Assembly (NCBI GenBank): GCA_949361645.1 | Contig: OX442418.1 | Coordinates: 2,120,771 to 2,184,770 of the forward strand | Source of the DNA: Spongilla lacustris | Taxonomy: Eukaryota; Porifera; Demospongiae; Spongillida; Spongillidae | Reading direction: 5' to 3' | DNA length: 64,000 bases | Shown: one piece after another, positions 34,401 to 48,900 of the stretch | Layout: every line of letters begins with the position of its first letter | Position numbering within the stretch: position 1 is the stretch's first letter | The notes under the pieces: model-generated | What the model was told of the DNA's origin: nothing | Databases searched by the model: none | Seen by the model: only the letters and a program-made list of their open reading frames with translations | Position numbers and translations under genes: made by a program

Positions 34401-37194
34401 TTTGTTCTGTTCGTTAATTTTTATGCCATCCGTTACGGAGATACAGTTGAACAAACTACGTGCATGTTTTCCCGCTTGATTCGCGCCAATGTTATCATCC
34501 CCGCCTCCCCATACATTGCAATTTGCCCAAAGCAATGGCGCGAATCGAGCGCGAAAATGGGCACGTAGTTTGTTCAACTGTATCTCCGTAATGGATGGCA
34601 TAAAAATCAACGAGCAGTACAAATCGATAGGTATAGGACCTCTCTACCTACAAACCGAATTTGAAGCGAATTGATTACTCCTACCGAAAGTTATGACGGG
34701 TTTGAACCCAGTGGGGTATCGAACGTTGCAATACTGACACGGAGCAAGTGCAAGACTCCAAAATGTATTTTACCATAGAGAAATGGTGCAGTATGAAGTG
34801 TTGAAAATAGGAAGTTGATAGCGTTAACTGTTCGGAAGCTATAGCAAATCAAACGTAATGCATTTTTATTATACTTTTTTATAATACACGCTAGGTCCCT
34901 TTTCTCGTAAACTTTCCCATATATATAATTATAATTGGGATCGTTCACGAGAAAAGGAACCTATAAAAAAATGTTATAAAAATGGCATTACGTTTGAATT
35001 GCTATAACTTTCGAACAGTTAAAGCTATCAACTTTATATTTGTAGCACTTCATACTACACTATTGATCTATGGTATATAGTACATTTTGGGGTCTTTAAC
35101 ATGCTCCATGCCAGTATAGCTACATCCGATACCCCAAGGGGTTCAAACTCGCCCTAACTTCCGGTAGGAATACTCAAATCGCTCCAAATTCGGTTTGTAC
35201 ATAAAGAGGTCCCTTAGCTATTGGATTGTTCTGTTCGTTAATTTTTATGCCATCTGTTACGGAGATACAGTTTAACAAACTACGTGCACGTTTTCGCGCT
35301 CGATTCCCGCCAATGATTTGAGCAAATCGCGTCCCGCTGAATGTATGGGGAGGCGGAGGTTATATCATTGGCGCGAATAGAGCGGGAAAAAGTGCACGTA
35401 GTTTGTTAAACTGTATCTCCGTAACGGATGACATAAAAATTAACGAACAGAACAATCCAATAGCTAAGGGACCTCTTTATGTACGAACCGAATTTGGAGC
35501 GATTTGAGTATTCCTGCCGTAAGTTAGGGCGAGTTCGAACCCCTTGGGGTATCGGATGTAGCTATACTGGCACGGAGCATGTTCAAGACCCCAAAATGTT
35601 GTTTACCATAGATAAATGGTGTAGTATGAAGTGCCGAAAATAGGGAGTTGATAGCTTTAACCGTTCGAAAGCTATAGCAATTCAAACGTAATGCCATTTT
35701 TATAACATTTTTTAATAATATGCGCTAGGTCCCTTTTCTCGTGAACGATCCCAATTATAATTATACATATACCTTAACCTACATCACTTTGATGCCAATG
35801 GCATTAGTTTGTACCAGGTGAAGAATGTTCAGCCACCCGTTGAATAACATGCATACAAGGGTATACAATATTAAGCAATTTTGAATTCAAAACACATTAG
35901 CCCTCACTAGATGGAGTTTGAGCCGTCATTATACGCGTGTACGCGCTTGTTGTGCGTGTGTGCGTACCGCGATACATGCAGGTATGCACATAATAAAATG
36001 TGCAGGTACATCAATTTGTATGTCAGTGTTTAAAATACCCCGCATGGAATCAATATTAATATTACAAGTAACTTTAAGAGCTCAGAATATTACCATATGC
36101 ACCCATGCATGGCATCCAGTGCCAAAATTTTGACATTCGGCATCAGCCATGGTTATAGTTATAATACACTTGTAGTTGATTGATTTCATGCGTATACCGT
36201 GGTGAAACATTGTATGTATATATGCATGTGCTTTGTTACTTACAGAGGCGCAGCAGGAATACGGAACACTGCACTTCTGGTAAGCAGGGCCCGAGCAATT
36301 GAAGTAAGGGTTGGTCTCCCAGCTATATGGAGCACTTAAAGTTGCGTTCCCGACAACCATTTCCGTAGATCCACAGCACTGGAGCTGGGACGAGGAAGAA
36401 GGTTTGGATATGCTCTCTCGTGCACGCTTTAACGTTCTATTCGTCGGCGCCATGCCGGCATGCACGCACTATACTTACTGCTATTTGAACTAGGTCGATA
36501 ATGTTCTGTTGGTCTACGTCGTTGTAGTATTGAACGATGTAGAAATTGAATGCTTGAGTCACACCCTCGTTTATCTAACAGTATAAAATTAATGCGGCTT
36601 GATTACATATACACATACGCATGTGCACGCACTTACGATGTCTTTTTGGACAACAAATACAATCAGTCCGGCTATTTCTGCCAATGTTATAATCGAAAGT
36701 ATGACGGCGAACTGTCAGCGGATTAAATGTAAAATTGTAAGGGAAAGGGAGGAGGGAAGAAGGGAAGGGGAGAGGAGGGAGTATAGGGAAGGAGGTTAGG
36801 TTGAAGGAGGGGAGGAGGTAGGGAACTAGGGGAGGAGGGAAGTATAAACTTACAATGCATAGCAGTATGAAGATTTCAAGTAGAGCACCAATACAGCCAC
36901 ACCCGCCAAGGATCACGAGAATGCCTCCGGCGATGATCAGAATTACTCCAGGATTGGACAGAACGCTTTGTACCGAAAGTGCAGTGAATGTCTTCTCCAC
37001 TTCTACGAAGGCGCCCAATGCAACTAGAAGTAGGCCTATGATCTGAGTGGGGAAGGAGATATATACAACTTCTGCGCCTATAAAAACTTCCTCACCAAGA
37101 TAAGGCAGTTAATAAAGAATAGAATAAACTTGAGGACGATGGTGGTGCATCCTGTGTCCGAGTCGTCGCCTTGCCGCATGTTGTATTTAGTCAT
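31401..37194 (-). CDS. Tetraspanin B (seven coding exons, 297 aa)
   Basis: Exons, 5' to 3' on the minus strand: 37096-37194, 36854-37042, 36637-36711, 36479-36574, 36244-36384, 31687-31755, 31401-31625. Exon 2, 3 and 4 lengths (189, 75, 96) are identical to those of tetraspanin A and all introns are phase 0. Shared blocks include VQSVLSNP, IVQYYND, QKCSVPYSCC and INLQCGYG, showing tandem duplication. CCG is at residues 156-158; four spans are present, the last being VIIGVICGVILVEVVNIAIA. Intron 5 has grown to about 4.5 kb (31756-36243) through LINE debris, a palindromic array, an assembly gap and two giant hairpins, against 484 bases in A. The first ATG (37194) is 205 bases from the SUFU start on the opposite strand; an in-frame ATG five codons later is an alternative. 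Confidence 0.9.
31985..32390 (+). pseudogene. Second LINE family, C-terminal endonuclease-region fragment
   Basis: The reading GLDRSDGKRPDGITMVPW is followed by TSQAEDRKKAKYSNL, a stop, and after a frame change by KELHVGHRLSATTG and [16 protein letters not shown]. This is the characteristic C-terminal part (RPDG...PW...K) of another retroelement family with a restriction-like nuclease fold. It lies in tetraspanin B intron 5. Stops and a frameshift make it inactive. Confidence 0.7.
32391..33599. other. AT-rich intronic stretch; LINE end scrap near 33480
   Basis: Dominated by ttaatt/aattaa words with no open frames. Bases 33485-33523 (tgctaatgccagagccatcctgc...) repeat the last codons of the LINE at 30.5-31.05 kb (ANARAIL), so another 5'-truncated copy ended here. 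Confidence 0.5.
33600..33800. repeat. Palindromic-word array, locus 5 (TGCCTAGGCA), cut by assembly gap
   Basis: A poly-C tract (about 33606-33629) is followed by units of tgcctaggca alternating with tgtcccccggaca joints, up to the N gap. The length is probably underestimated because the gap truncates it. Confidence 0.8.
33801..34000. other. Assembly gap (200 N)
   Basis: Two hundred consecutive N. The round number suggests a placeholder or estimated gap. It lies between the palindromic array and a hAT-like end (cagtctaaatccggccctg, ending near 34050). Confidence 0.99.
34114..34924. mobile_element. Giant hairpin element 1 (~375-base arms)
   Basis: The left arm (34114-34488) is the reverse complement of the right arm (34548-34924) with few differences. 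It starts tatatgggaaagtttacgag and ends with the mirrored ctcgtaaactttcccatata. The ~60-base centre (ccccgcctccccatacattg) is the only asymmetric part. ORFs inside are mirror copies of one another and are not taken as genes. A transcript of this intron would fold into a long double-stranded RNA. Confidence 0.92.
34924..35765. mobile_element. Giant hairpin element 2 (~390-base arms)
   Basis: It starts immediately after element 1. The arms begin tataattataattgggatcg and end with its mirror at 35765. The arm sequence is a diverged relative of element 1 (shared gcataaaaatcaacga-type, ggagatacag, gcacgtagtttgtt blocks), but the central loop is inverted relative to element 1 (aatgtatggggaggcgg). 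Confidence 0.92.
35766..36243. other. Remainder of tetraspanin B intron 5; no gene
   Basis: No repeats or exon-like frames are visible up to the exon-5 donor at 36243. Confidence 0.5.
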
Positions 37195-37399
37195 AACTTG
37201 CTAGCGAAGGGGGGCGTAGCCAGATGATAGTGCAAAAACATAGTCACGTGATAAATGGAAGCGCTGAGACAAGCTCGTGCCCAGCCACAATGTAAAACGT
37301 TTTACAAGAGTAGGACACGTGACGATATATGTGTTTGAGCAACGTTAATTACTCATCGTAACTACCACAGTCTGGACACGAGGTTATTAGTCTATCGAC
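37195..37399. promoter_or_regulatory. Shared promoter region of tetraspanin B (-) and SUFU (+)
   Basis: Only 205 bases separate the two opposing start codons. The interval contains two CACGTG E-boxes (37245-37250 within tcacgtga, 37316-37321 within acacgtgac) and a perfect 16-base palindrome tgtaaaacgttttaca (37291-37306). No TATA box is obvious. E-boxes of this form bind bHLH-ZIP factors (USF, Myc/Max, MITF/TFE); their use here is inferred. Confidence 0.6.
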
Positions 37400-40300
37400 A
37401 TGAACGCCCCGCAACCTAGACCGCTTGGTTTAGACGCGTTGCACGCCGCCTGCAGGGGTCTCTATCCGAACCAGGCAAATCCCCTTCAAGTCACCGCCTT
37501 GGTCAAATACTGGTAAGCTTGCAGTTCGCAGGGTGAGGAGGGGGGCGTGATCGCGCACGTCCTCGTTAACAGGTTGGGTGGGCCCGACCCTCTGGACTAC
37601 ATATCCATGTACGCCAATCAGGGAGGCCACGGCGTACCCGCCCACTGGCACTACATCTCGTTCGGGTTCTCCGATCTCCATGGCGACGGCCGTGTTCACG
37701 AGTGAGTTAATATCCTTCATCTCTGATAAGTACGTTTGCGTACGACACGCCCCCCTCCAGACGCTCCACTGGTCCACACATGCCTAGCGGATACGGCTTC
37801 GAGCTGACGTTCCGCCTCAAGCGTGAGACAAGCGACAAGAGTCCGCCAACCTGGCCTGCCGAACTGATGCAGTCGCTGGCCCGCTACGTCTTCAAGACAG
37901 AGAACGCCCTGTGCGAAGGGGACCACATATCGTGGCACTCGTCGCTCGACAAGGGGGACTCGAGGATCCAGCACATGCTGCTATGCCAAGACCCGCAGCT
38001 CAGCACGATCGAAACGCCGCTCGGCTATATCACCTTCGTGCAGGTAGGGGGCGGGCCTCTAAAGCGTGTGTGCTACTACATGTAAGTACAAGTATCGAAT
38101 AGCGCACGTTAATTGGAGGCGTTTTAGGAACGGTGGAGCGGGCTTGTCTCACCTTTATTAACTTGCAAAAAAAAAAAAATTGTACACAGATTGTTGGTGT
38201 TACGGAAGATGAGCTGAGTGCTGCCCAGAGGTGGAACGGACCCGGAGTTCTGAAGCTGCTCATGACACATTCCCAGTACGTGTACTCACCTGTCATTACA
38301 CCCACCACCTCCAGATGAACGTTTATCCTCAGGACAGGGGGTCCATGGTTGGTCACTGACATGAGAAGAGGCGAGAGCCTGTTTGAAGTGGATTCCAATG
38401 CCGATGTAAGTTGATTCTAATTTGTCACATATAGTATTTTGAAGTGGGCTGGTGTAATGGATACACATACACCCACAATTAAAATAACTGTCCTGTCACT
38501 TAATAATATACGAACCCTGTAGCTGTGGTTCAATGTAACATATGAATAGACCATGCCCCCCCTCAAGGATGCAGGTGTTGTGTGGCAGGTTTTTTTTCCT
38601 ATTGTGTAAGTTGCTATGACAGCACAGGTTGGTAAACAGCACATGGAATAAACCCTGAGTAGGTGCTAATTGAACGAATACCCTTTTAAAAGCGGTCTTA
38701 AGGGGGGAGGGGGTCCTCTGGCATAGCGGTACCCCCCTCAAGGGGTCAGCGTGCGCCATAAGAGAAGGGAGTGGCCTGGAGTACCATCCTCCACGGGTCA
38801 TTGTGTGAACTGTATCCCTTCTCACGGGAAATAGCCAACCCACTGTTGGTACAGCGAAGCTTGCTTGACTGCCTACACACCCACTGGCTGAGATTTTTCA
38901 TGCAATTACGCACAGTGGGTGTAGGGGAGTATACCCCATTGTGCCTGTGGTGGGTCTAGCTTCCAGAGATTAGGAAGGCCCATTTAAAGTAGTGAGATGA
39001 GACGATCAATGGAGCACAATTAGAGGCAATTAAATAGATCATTAGAAGGACATGCATGTGCTTTGTATTTGCCACATGGCCTGCCTTGTTGGGATGTAGG
39101 GTAACTATGGAGATGGAGCAGTAATGCATAGGGGTATCTATAGTGATGCAGCTATTGATGATGGGGCTGGCCTGCCTGATGTTGCATATTAAGTGAATCA
39201 TACGTGTATTACTGTTATTATTATATCATATTTTATCTTTTGTATTCATCTTCTTGTTTTTCTATGTATGTATCTTCTTCTTATTATATTAATTAAGACT
39301 TGTATTAAGGTTATGTGATGTATAGGGTGATGCATAGGGGTATCTATAGTGATGCATAGGGGTATCTATAGTGATGCATAGGGGTATCTATAGTGATGCA
39401 TAGGGGTATCTATAGTGATGCATAGGGGTATCTATAGTGATGCATAGGGGTATCTATAGTGATGCATAGGGGGTATCTATAGTGATGCATAGGGGTATCT
39501 ATAGTGATGCATAGGGGGTATCTATAGTGATGCATAGGGGTATCTATAGTGATGCATATGGGGTATCTATAGTGATGCATAGGGGTATCTATAGTGATGC
39601 ATAGGGGTATCTATAGTGATGCATAGGGGTATCTATAGTGATGCATAGGGGGTATCTATAGTGATGCATAGGGGTATCTATAGTGATGCATAGGGGTATC
39701 TATAGTGATGCATAGGGGTATCTATAGTGATGCATAGGGGTATCTGTGGTGAGTATCTACATGTAATGGTCAATGTGGCACTGCCTGCTAATCATTTGGG
39801 GGTAGCCATGTTGGAGTAATCACCACCATCAAGGTTCCCCCCCCCCCCCCCCCCCAGCACCTGGTGCAGGAAGGTGTGAGGCAGGAGGGCTCAAACCTCA
39901 GCGGGGTGAGCGCCATGTGTGCGTGGGAGGATGCAGAGGGCAGGCCGGGCACAGGCCTGGTGAGCACAGACATGGACCCCACGGGCCTCCAGCCTCAAGG
40001 GGCCGCAGAGATAGAGCTTATGAGCATCAGACCCCTGGAGTACGTCCACATCAAGCTGAACCTGGAGGCCGCCCACGTACTGCCACTGGCTATACAGTGA
40101 GTGTTGTACCCATGGCAACAACCTCTTCCCCAGACAAAAAAAAACTTACATTGCATTTGGTTTGGAGGGGGGGAGGAAGAAGCACATGTTGATCTTTTGT
40201 GCACATACGTGTGTGTGTGTGTGAAGTAGTTACAGTTAGTGTACCAATGGCAACAACCTCATCCCCAGACAAAAAAATGGAGGGGGGAGGAGGAAGCACA

Positions 40301-41121
40301 TGGTGATCTTTTGTGCACTTATGTGTGTGTGAAGTACCATGGCAACAACCTCATCCCCAGACCACCAACACTTACATTTGGAGGGGGGAGGAGGAAGCAA
40401 AAAGTGTTGATCTTTTGTGCACGTGTGTGTGTGTGTAGGGGAAGACTGAAGCATGGGAGACACTTCACTTACAAGTCTCTCAGTGGGGATGTGGCCATCA
40501 CGTTGGTGTGTGCGGGAGTGCAGGGGGCGCTAGTTACAGAGAGCCAGCCAGTGGCCGCCCACGGGCCCTGGGTGCAGATATACGTATCAGAGGGCTTAAT
40601 GGACCACATTGCACAAGACTTCTGCACCTTACTACAGAAGGTAAAAGCCCCTCCCCCTCTCAAAGTGTAATAATCCAGTCCATTGATTCCCTCTCCAATA
40701 CCCCTCACCCCTTCCTCCCCTCTCCTCCAATACCCCTCACCCCTTCCTCTCCTTTCCTCCAATACCCCTCACCCCTTCCTCCCCTCTCCTCCAATACCCC
40801 TCACCCCTTCCTCTCCTCTCCTCCAATACCCCTCACCCCTTCCTCCCCTCTCCTCCAATACCCCTCACCCCTTCCTCCCCTCTCCTCCAATACCCCTCAC
40901 CCCTTCCTCCCCTCTCCTCCAATACCCCTCACCCCTTCCTCTCCTCTCCTCCAATACCCCTCACCCCTTCCTCCCCTCTCCACCAACACCCCTCACCCAT
41001 TCCTCCCCTCTCCTCCACTTTATGTGGCTTTCTGTCCCTGCAGTCTCCCAGCACAGGCTTTCAGTGGGAGGACAGAAGCCTCAAGATCAGTGTGTTGTGT
41101 GATTGGACATCTCAAACATGA
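37400..41121 (+). CDS. SUFU: Suppressor of fused homologue (eight exons, 400 aa)
   Basis: Exons: 37400-37512, 37573-37701, 37761-38043, 38190-38275, 38333-38405, 39858-40096, 40439-40640, 41044-41121. Phases close to a 1203-base CDS. Conserved SUFU blocks are RGLYPNQANPLQVTALVKYW, GGPDPLDYISMY, HWHYISFGFSDL, GYGFELTFRLKRE, PPTWPAELMQSLARYVF, GDHISWHS, RIQHMLL, TDMRRGESLFEVD, SNLSGVSA, HGRHFTYKSLSGDVAITLV and AAHGPW. SUFU binds and restrains GLI-type transcription factors in Hedgehog signalling, in cytoplasm and nucleus. Compared with the ~484-residue vertebrate protein, the N-terminal leader and the flexible phosphorylated insert in the C-terminal half are much shorter. The last residues (SLKISVLCDWTSQT) replace the usual tail. 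Head-to-head with tetraspanin B, tail-to-tail with RUVBL2. Confidence 0.95.
39123..39755. repeat. 22-base minisatellite in SUFU intron 5
   Basis: The main array at 39327-39750 has about 19-20 copies of a 22-base unit containing tgatgcataggggtatcta, with one-base G-run length variants. A lone precursor unit is at 39123-39148, 180 bases upstream. No exon sequence is included in the unit. Confidence 0.95.
39837..39855. repeat. Poly-C tract used as polypyrimidine tract of SUFU exon 6
   Basis: Nineteen consecutive C lie directly before the ag acceptor at 39856-39857, so this homopolymer is the polypyrimidine tract of a conserved exon. Confidence 0.8.
40100..40436. repeat. Three ~90-140-base repeats in SUFU intron 6
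   Basis: Each copy contains atggcaacaacctc(a/t)tcccc, a ggaggggggaggaggaagca stretch, then gatcttttgtgcac and a gt-run. Copies start near 40110, 40246 and 40339. The first follows the exon donor directly. Confidence 0.85.
40690..41022. repeat. ~32-base pyrimidine minisatellite in SUFU intron 7
   Basis: About ten copies of ctcctccaatacccctcacc plus ccttcctcccct, running to within about 25 bases of the terminal acceptor. It gives long Pro/Ser-rich chance ORFs that are rejected as genes. Confidence 0.95.
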
Positions 41122-41225
41122 CCCGCCAAACAAAAATGCTTTTGTGTTCAAATGTGTGTACAGAGAGAGTATGTGTCCATGTTCTATGTCAACAGCACCT
41201 GTGTTAGTACCTCTGGTCCCCAGAC

Positions 41226-45766
<4,541 letters not shown>

Positions 45767-45939
45767 CTCAGAAGTCTTCTTTTGCCCGTACTCTTTTTTT
45801 TTTTTTTAAATGGTGGCGCGCATCACTTTACGGTTAATTGGAGAATATTATCGGACCATGTGGGCGCTTCCGCATATTAATGAGGCTACTTTTTCGTGTG
45901 GCGGCATTTACGATCCGCACGCGCGTCATTCCGAGAACA
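45767..45939. promoter_or_regulatory. Divergent promoter of RUVBL2 (-) and CARS1 (+)
   Basis: Only 173 bases separate the start codons. The interval holds a T-run (tttttttttttttttaaatgg, near 45796-45812) and no clear TATA box. Both genes are housekeeping-type, consistent with a bidirectional promoter; this is inferred from layout. Confidence 0.55.
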
Positions 45940-48900
45940 ATGACCAGCGAAAGTGGTACGTTTTCGAACATGGTACCTGTACAGACTGCCACGCACCTTC
46001 CTGACTTAGTTACAAGCCGATGGACGGAGCCCAAGCGTACCGAAACGCCCACACTCAAGCTTTATAACAGTCTTACGAAGCAGAAGGTAAACGGAATACT
46101 TCCATTTTGTGTGTGTTTGTGTGCTTAGGAAAGTTGCACGAACGCGACTCAAACCGTAGAATGACTTTGTACCCATCAACGGACGCAAAGTTCTATGGTA
46201 CTCATGTGGGCCCACCGTGTACGATGCTTCTCACATGGGTCACGCGAGGTACGTTTCCAACGGACAGCGGCCGTGCTACCTACTGCAGTTTGTTTGTTGT
46301 CGTCGTCCAGGTGCTACATAACTTTCGATATCCTTCGACGCGTCATGTCCGACTACTTCAAGTACGATGTTCTGTATGTGATGAACGTGACAGACGTGGA
46401 CGATAAGGTCTGTTCCGTTTACTCGCCTCTTTTGTCCGCCTGCCTTCAATTTTTGGTAGTCAATTGTTGTGCGGAGCCATTGTTGTGACTGAGGGCTTTC
46501 GGTGTACATATCCGTTCATCAGTCACGTGATATGGTTTTGCTGTTACAATTTTTTTACATGAAAAAAAATCATCTGTATTTGAAGTAAACATCCCCTCAC
46601 AATCAGTTGTGTGAGCACGTCGCAAGCACGTGCTTAGTGCATGAGTGTACATGTACTTGTAGTGGCTCAATTACCAACCAACCTTGTGTACATGCACCTT
46701 CTGAATTTAATCAGCTCACAGACATAAACAATTGTGTGGCCAGGATGATTTTGAACCTGAATAATCTTTGATACAAGGAGCTTCATCTGGCTATATTAAT
46801 CTGGTGTACAGGCTGCACATGACCTACACGTATCAAAGGATTGCAGAGCAGATTAACCCGATACCAGCACCAGTGTAAAGAACTTCTTATGTTGTCACCT
46901 AAACTTTCAGTCTTTTTTCTTCATAACAAAGCTCGTGTTTTGTATGGGTAAAATAAATCCTTGCAATAAGCAGTAGTTGGTGATGTTTGGGGTGACTTCA
47001 GCCTACCATAGAGGTGGAAGGTGGTGTAGTGTATGGGCCTTATAGGGGGGAGGGGGGGGGGGGGGGGGGGGGCTGGTATCTATAGAAATATATGCAAGCT
47101 ATTCCATGTACACACACTTATACACAACACATGCACACACTTATACACAACACACACCACGGACACTTACACGTAACACATGCACACACCACGCACACTT
47201 ATATTCAGATAATAAACAGAGCACGGAAGAACCACCTGTTGGCTGAATACAAAAGCAAAGGCCACACTCTGATAGAAATCATCAGTCATGTGGAGGAGGC
47301 AGTGCTGGTGAGGGATTTGGTGGGGCAGGGGGTGTGGAGAAGGCAGTGCTGGTGAGGGATTGGGTGGGGCAGGCAGGGTTTCATCGAGGGGGGGGCAAGG
47401 GGGGGTATTTGCCCCCCCTTGCCATTATATTGCCCCCCCTTGGTATTTATGGAGTGATATTTAATAAATGCATTGTAACTACACAAGTGATGAATACAAC
47501 TTTACTTATACAGCAATCCTTCTACCTTTTCTATTCCATATGTCAATTATTGCACCAAGATCATCCTCTGAAAGTATATCTGGAGACTCTATTGCTATTT
47601 TCATTCAATTAGACAGGCTTGAATCACTTAGACGGTTTCTTAGACGAGTTTTAATCAACTTCATTTGGGAAAGGCTTCTTTCCACAGATGCAGTTGAGAC
47701 TGGAAGAGTTAGGCTGATGGTAACATGTTTATGAGACACACAGTGGTGCTACCCAAGAATATTAAAACAGCATTAGAATCATCTGCATGTTGTTACACAT
47801 ATACATGTACATGTACAAGAGATAAGTACCATCTACTGTACTAATACCAGTCTGTAAATCGCCCCCTCTAAAAAGTATAAACGTCTACTTTTGCCCCCCC
47901 TTGAGGTTTTTTCTCGATGAAACCCTGGGCAGGGGGTGTTGAGGCAGTGCTGGTGAGGGATTGGGTGGGGCAGGGGTGTGGAGGCTGTGCTGGTGAGGGA
48001 TTGGGTGGAGTGGTGATGTGGTAGGTGCTAGAAGGGTATGTTGACTCGCGTCTCTTGCACAGGTGCTTAGGGAGAAAGTGAGCAAGGAATTGGACTGCGA
48101 CAAGAAAGCAATGTTGGAGCGCATTCTGGTGGGTGGGGAGGAGGTGGGAGGTATCACCTCATACCTGTTAGTACATATCGCTTGTCTATTTATGTCTCTA
48201 TTTAATGCACATCGCTTGGACTTGGCTGTATCTAGGTTCGGGTGTCTACTGCTCTGGATCAGTCTAGAGCTGCCACTGATGGGGAAGCTGCCAAGGTTAG
48301 CCACACCCACACCTCACCATACCCTCACCATCACCCACACCTCACCATGCCCACACCTCACCATACCCACACCTCACTATACCCTCACCATCACCCACCT
48401 CACCATGCCCACACCTCACCATCACTCATGGCACCTCAGAGAATTGTTCACATGACACATCACCATAAGCTTCCACACACTTGTGCTGATGTTGGTGCTT
48501 CTCTTCTGTCCACACTACCTTCTCTCCTTATCTGTCTCCTCTCTTTCCCCTCCTCCCCTTCCTCCCTCCCCCTCCTCCCCTTCCTCCCTCCTCCTCCTCA
48601 CCTCCCTGATGGCTCACACTTCAGACCTCCCTGGTGCTAGCAGCTGAGGATACTCTGGCTGTGTGGCTTGATGCTAAGGTAAGTAGTACACCAGGGCAGG
48701 GATTTATTGCTCCCTCCCCCTACCCACCCCCTGGTTTGCCCCTAATTTGACTAACCCACCCTCTGGTTTACACATGCCATGCCAAAACAAAACTGTGTGG
48801 CATCCATTTGGTGCAGAGGGAAGACTTTCATTTATGCCCACCCCCTATATTTATATATATTCCAAAACCCACCCCCTTTTGCAAACTTGGCCTGTTCTAG

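Noticed and set aside
34350..34674. Opposed ORFs with nearly the same C-terminal peptide
   Set aside because: Mirror translations of the two arms of a hairpin element, not genes.
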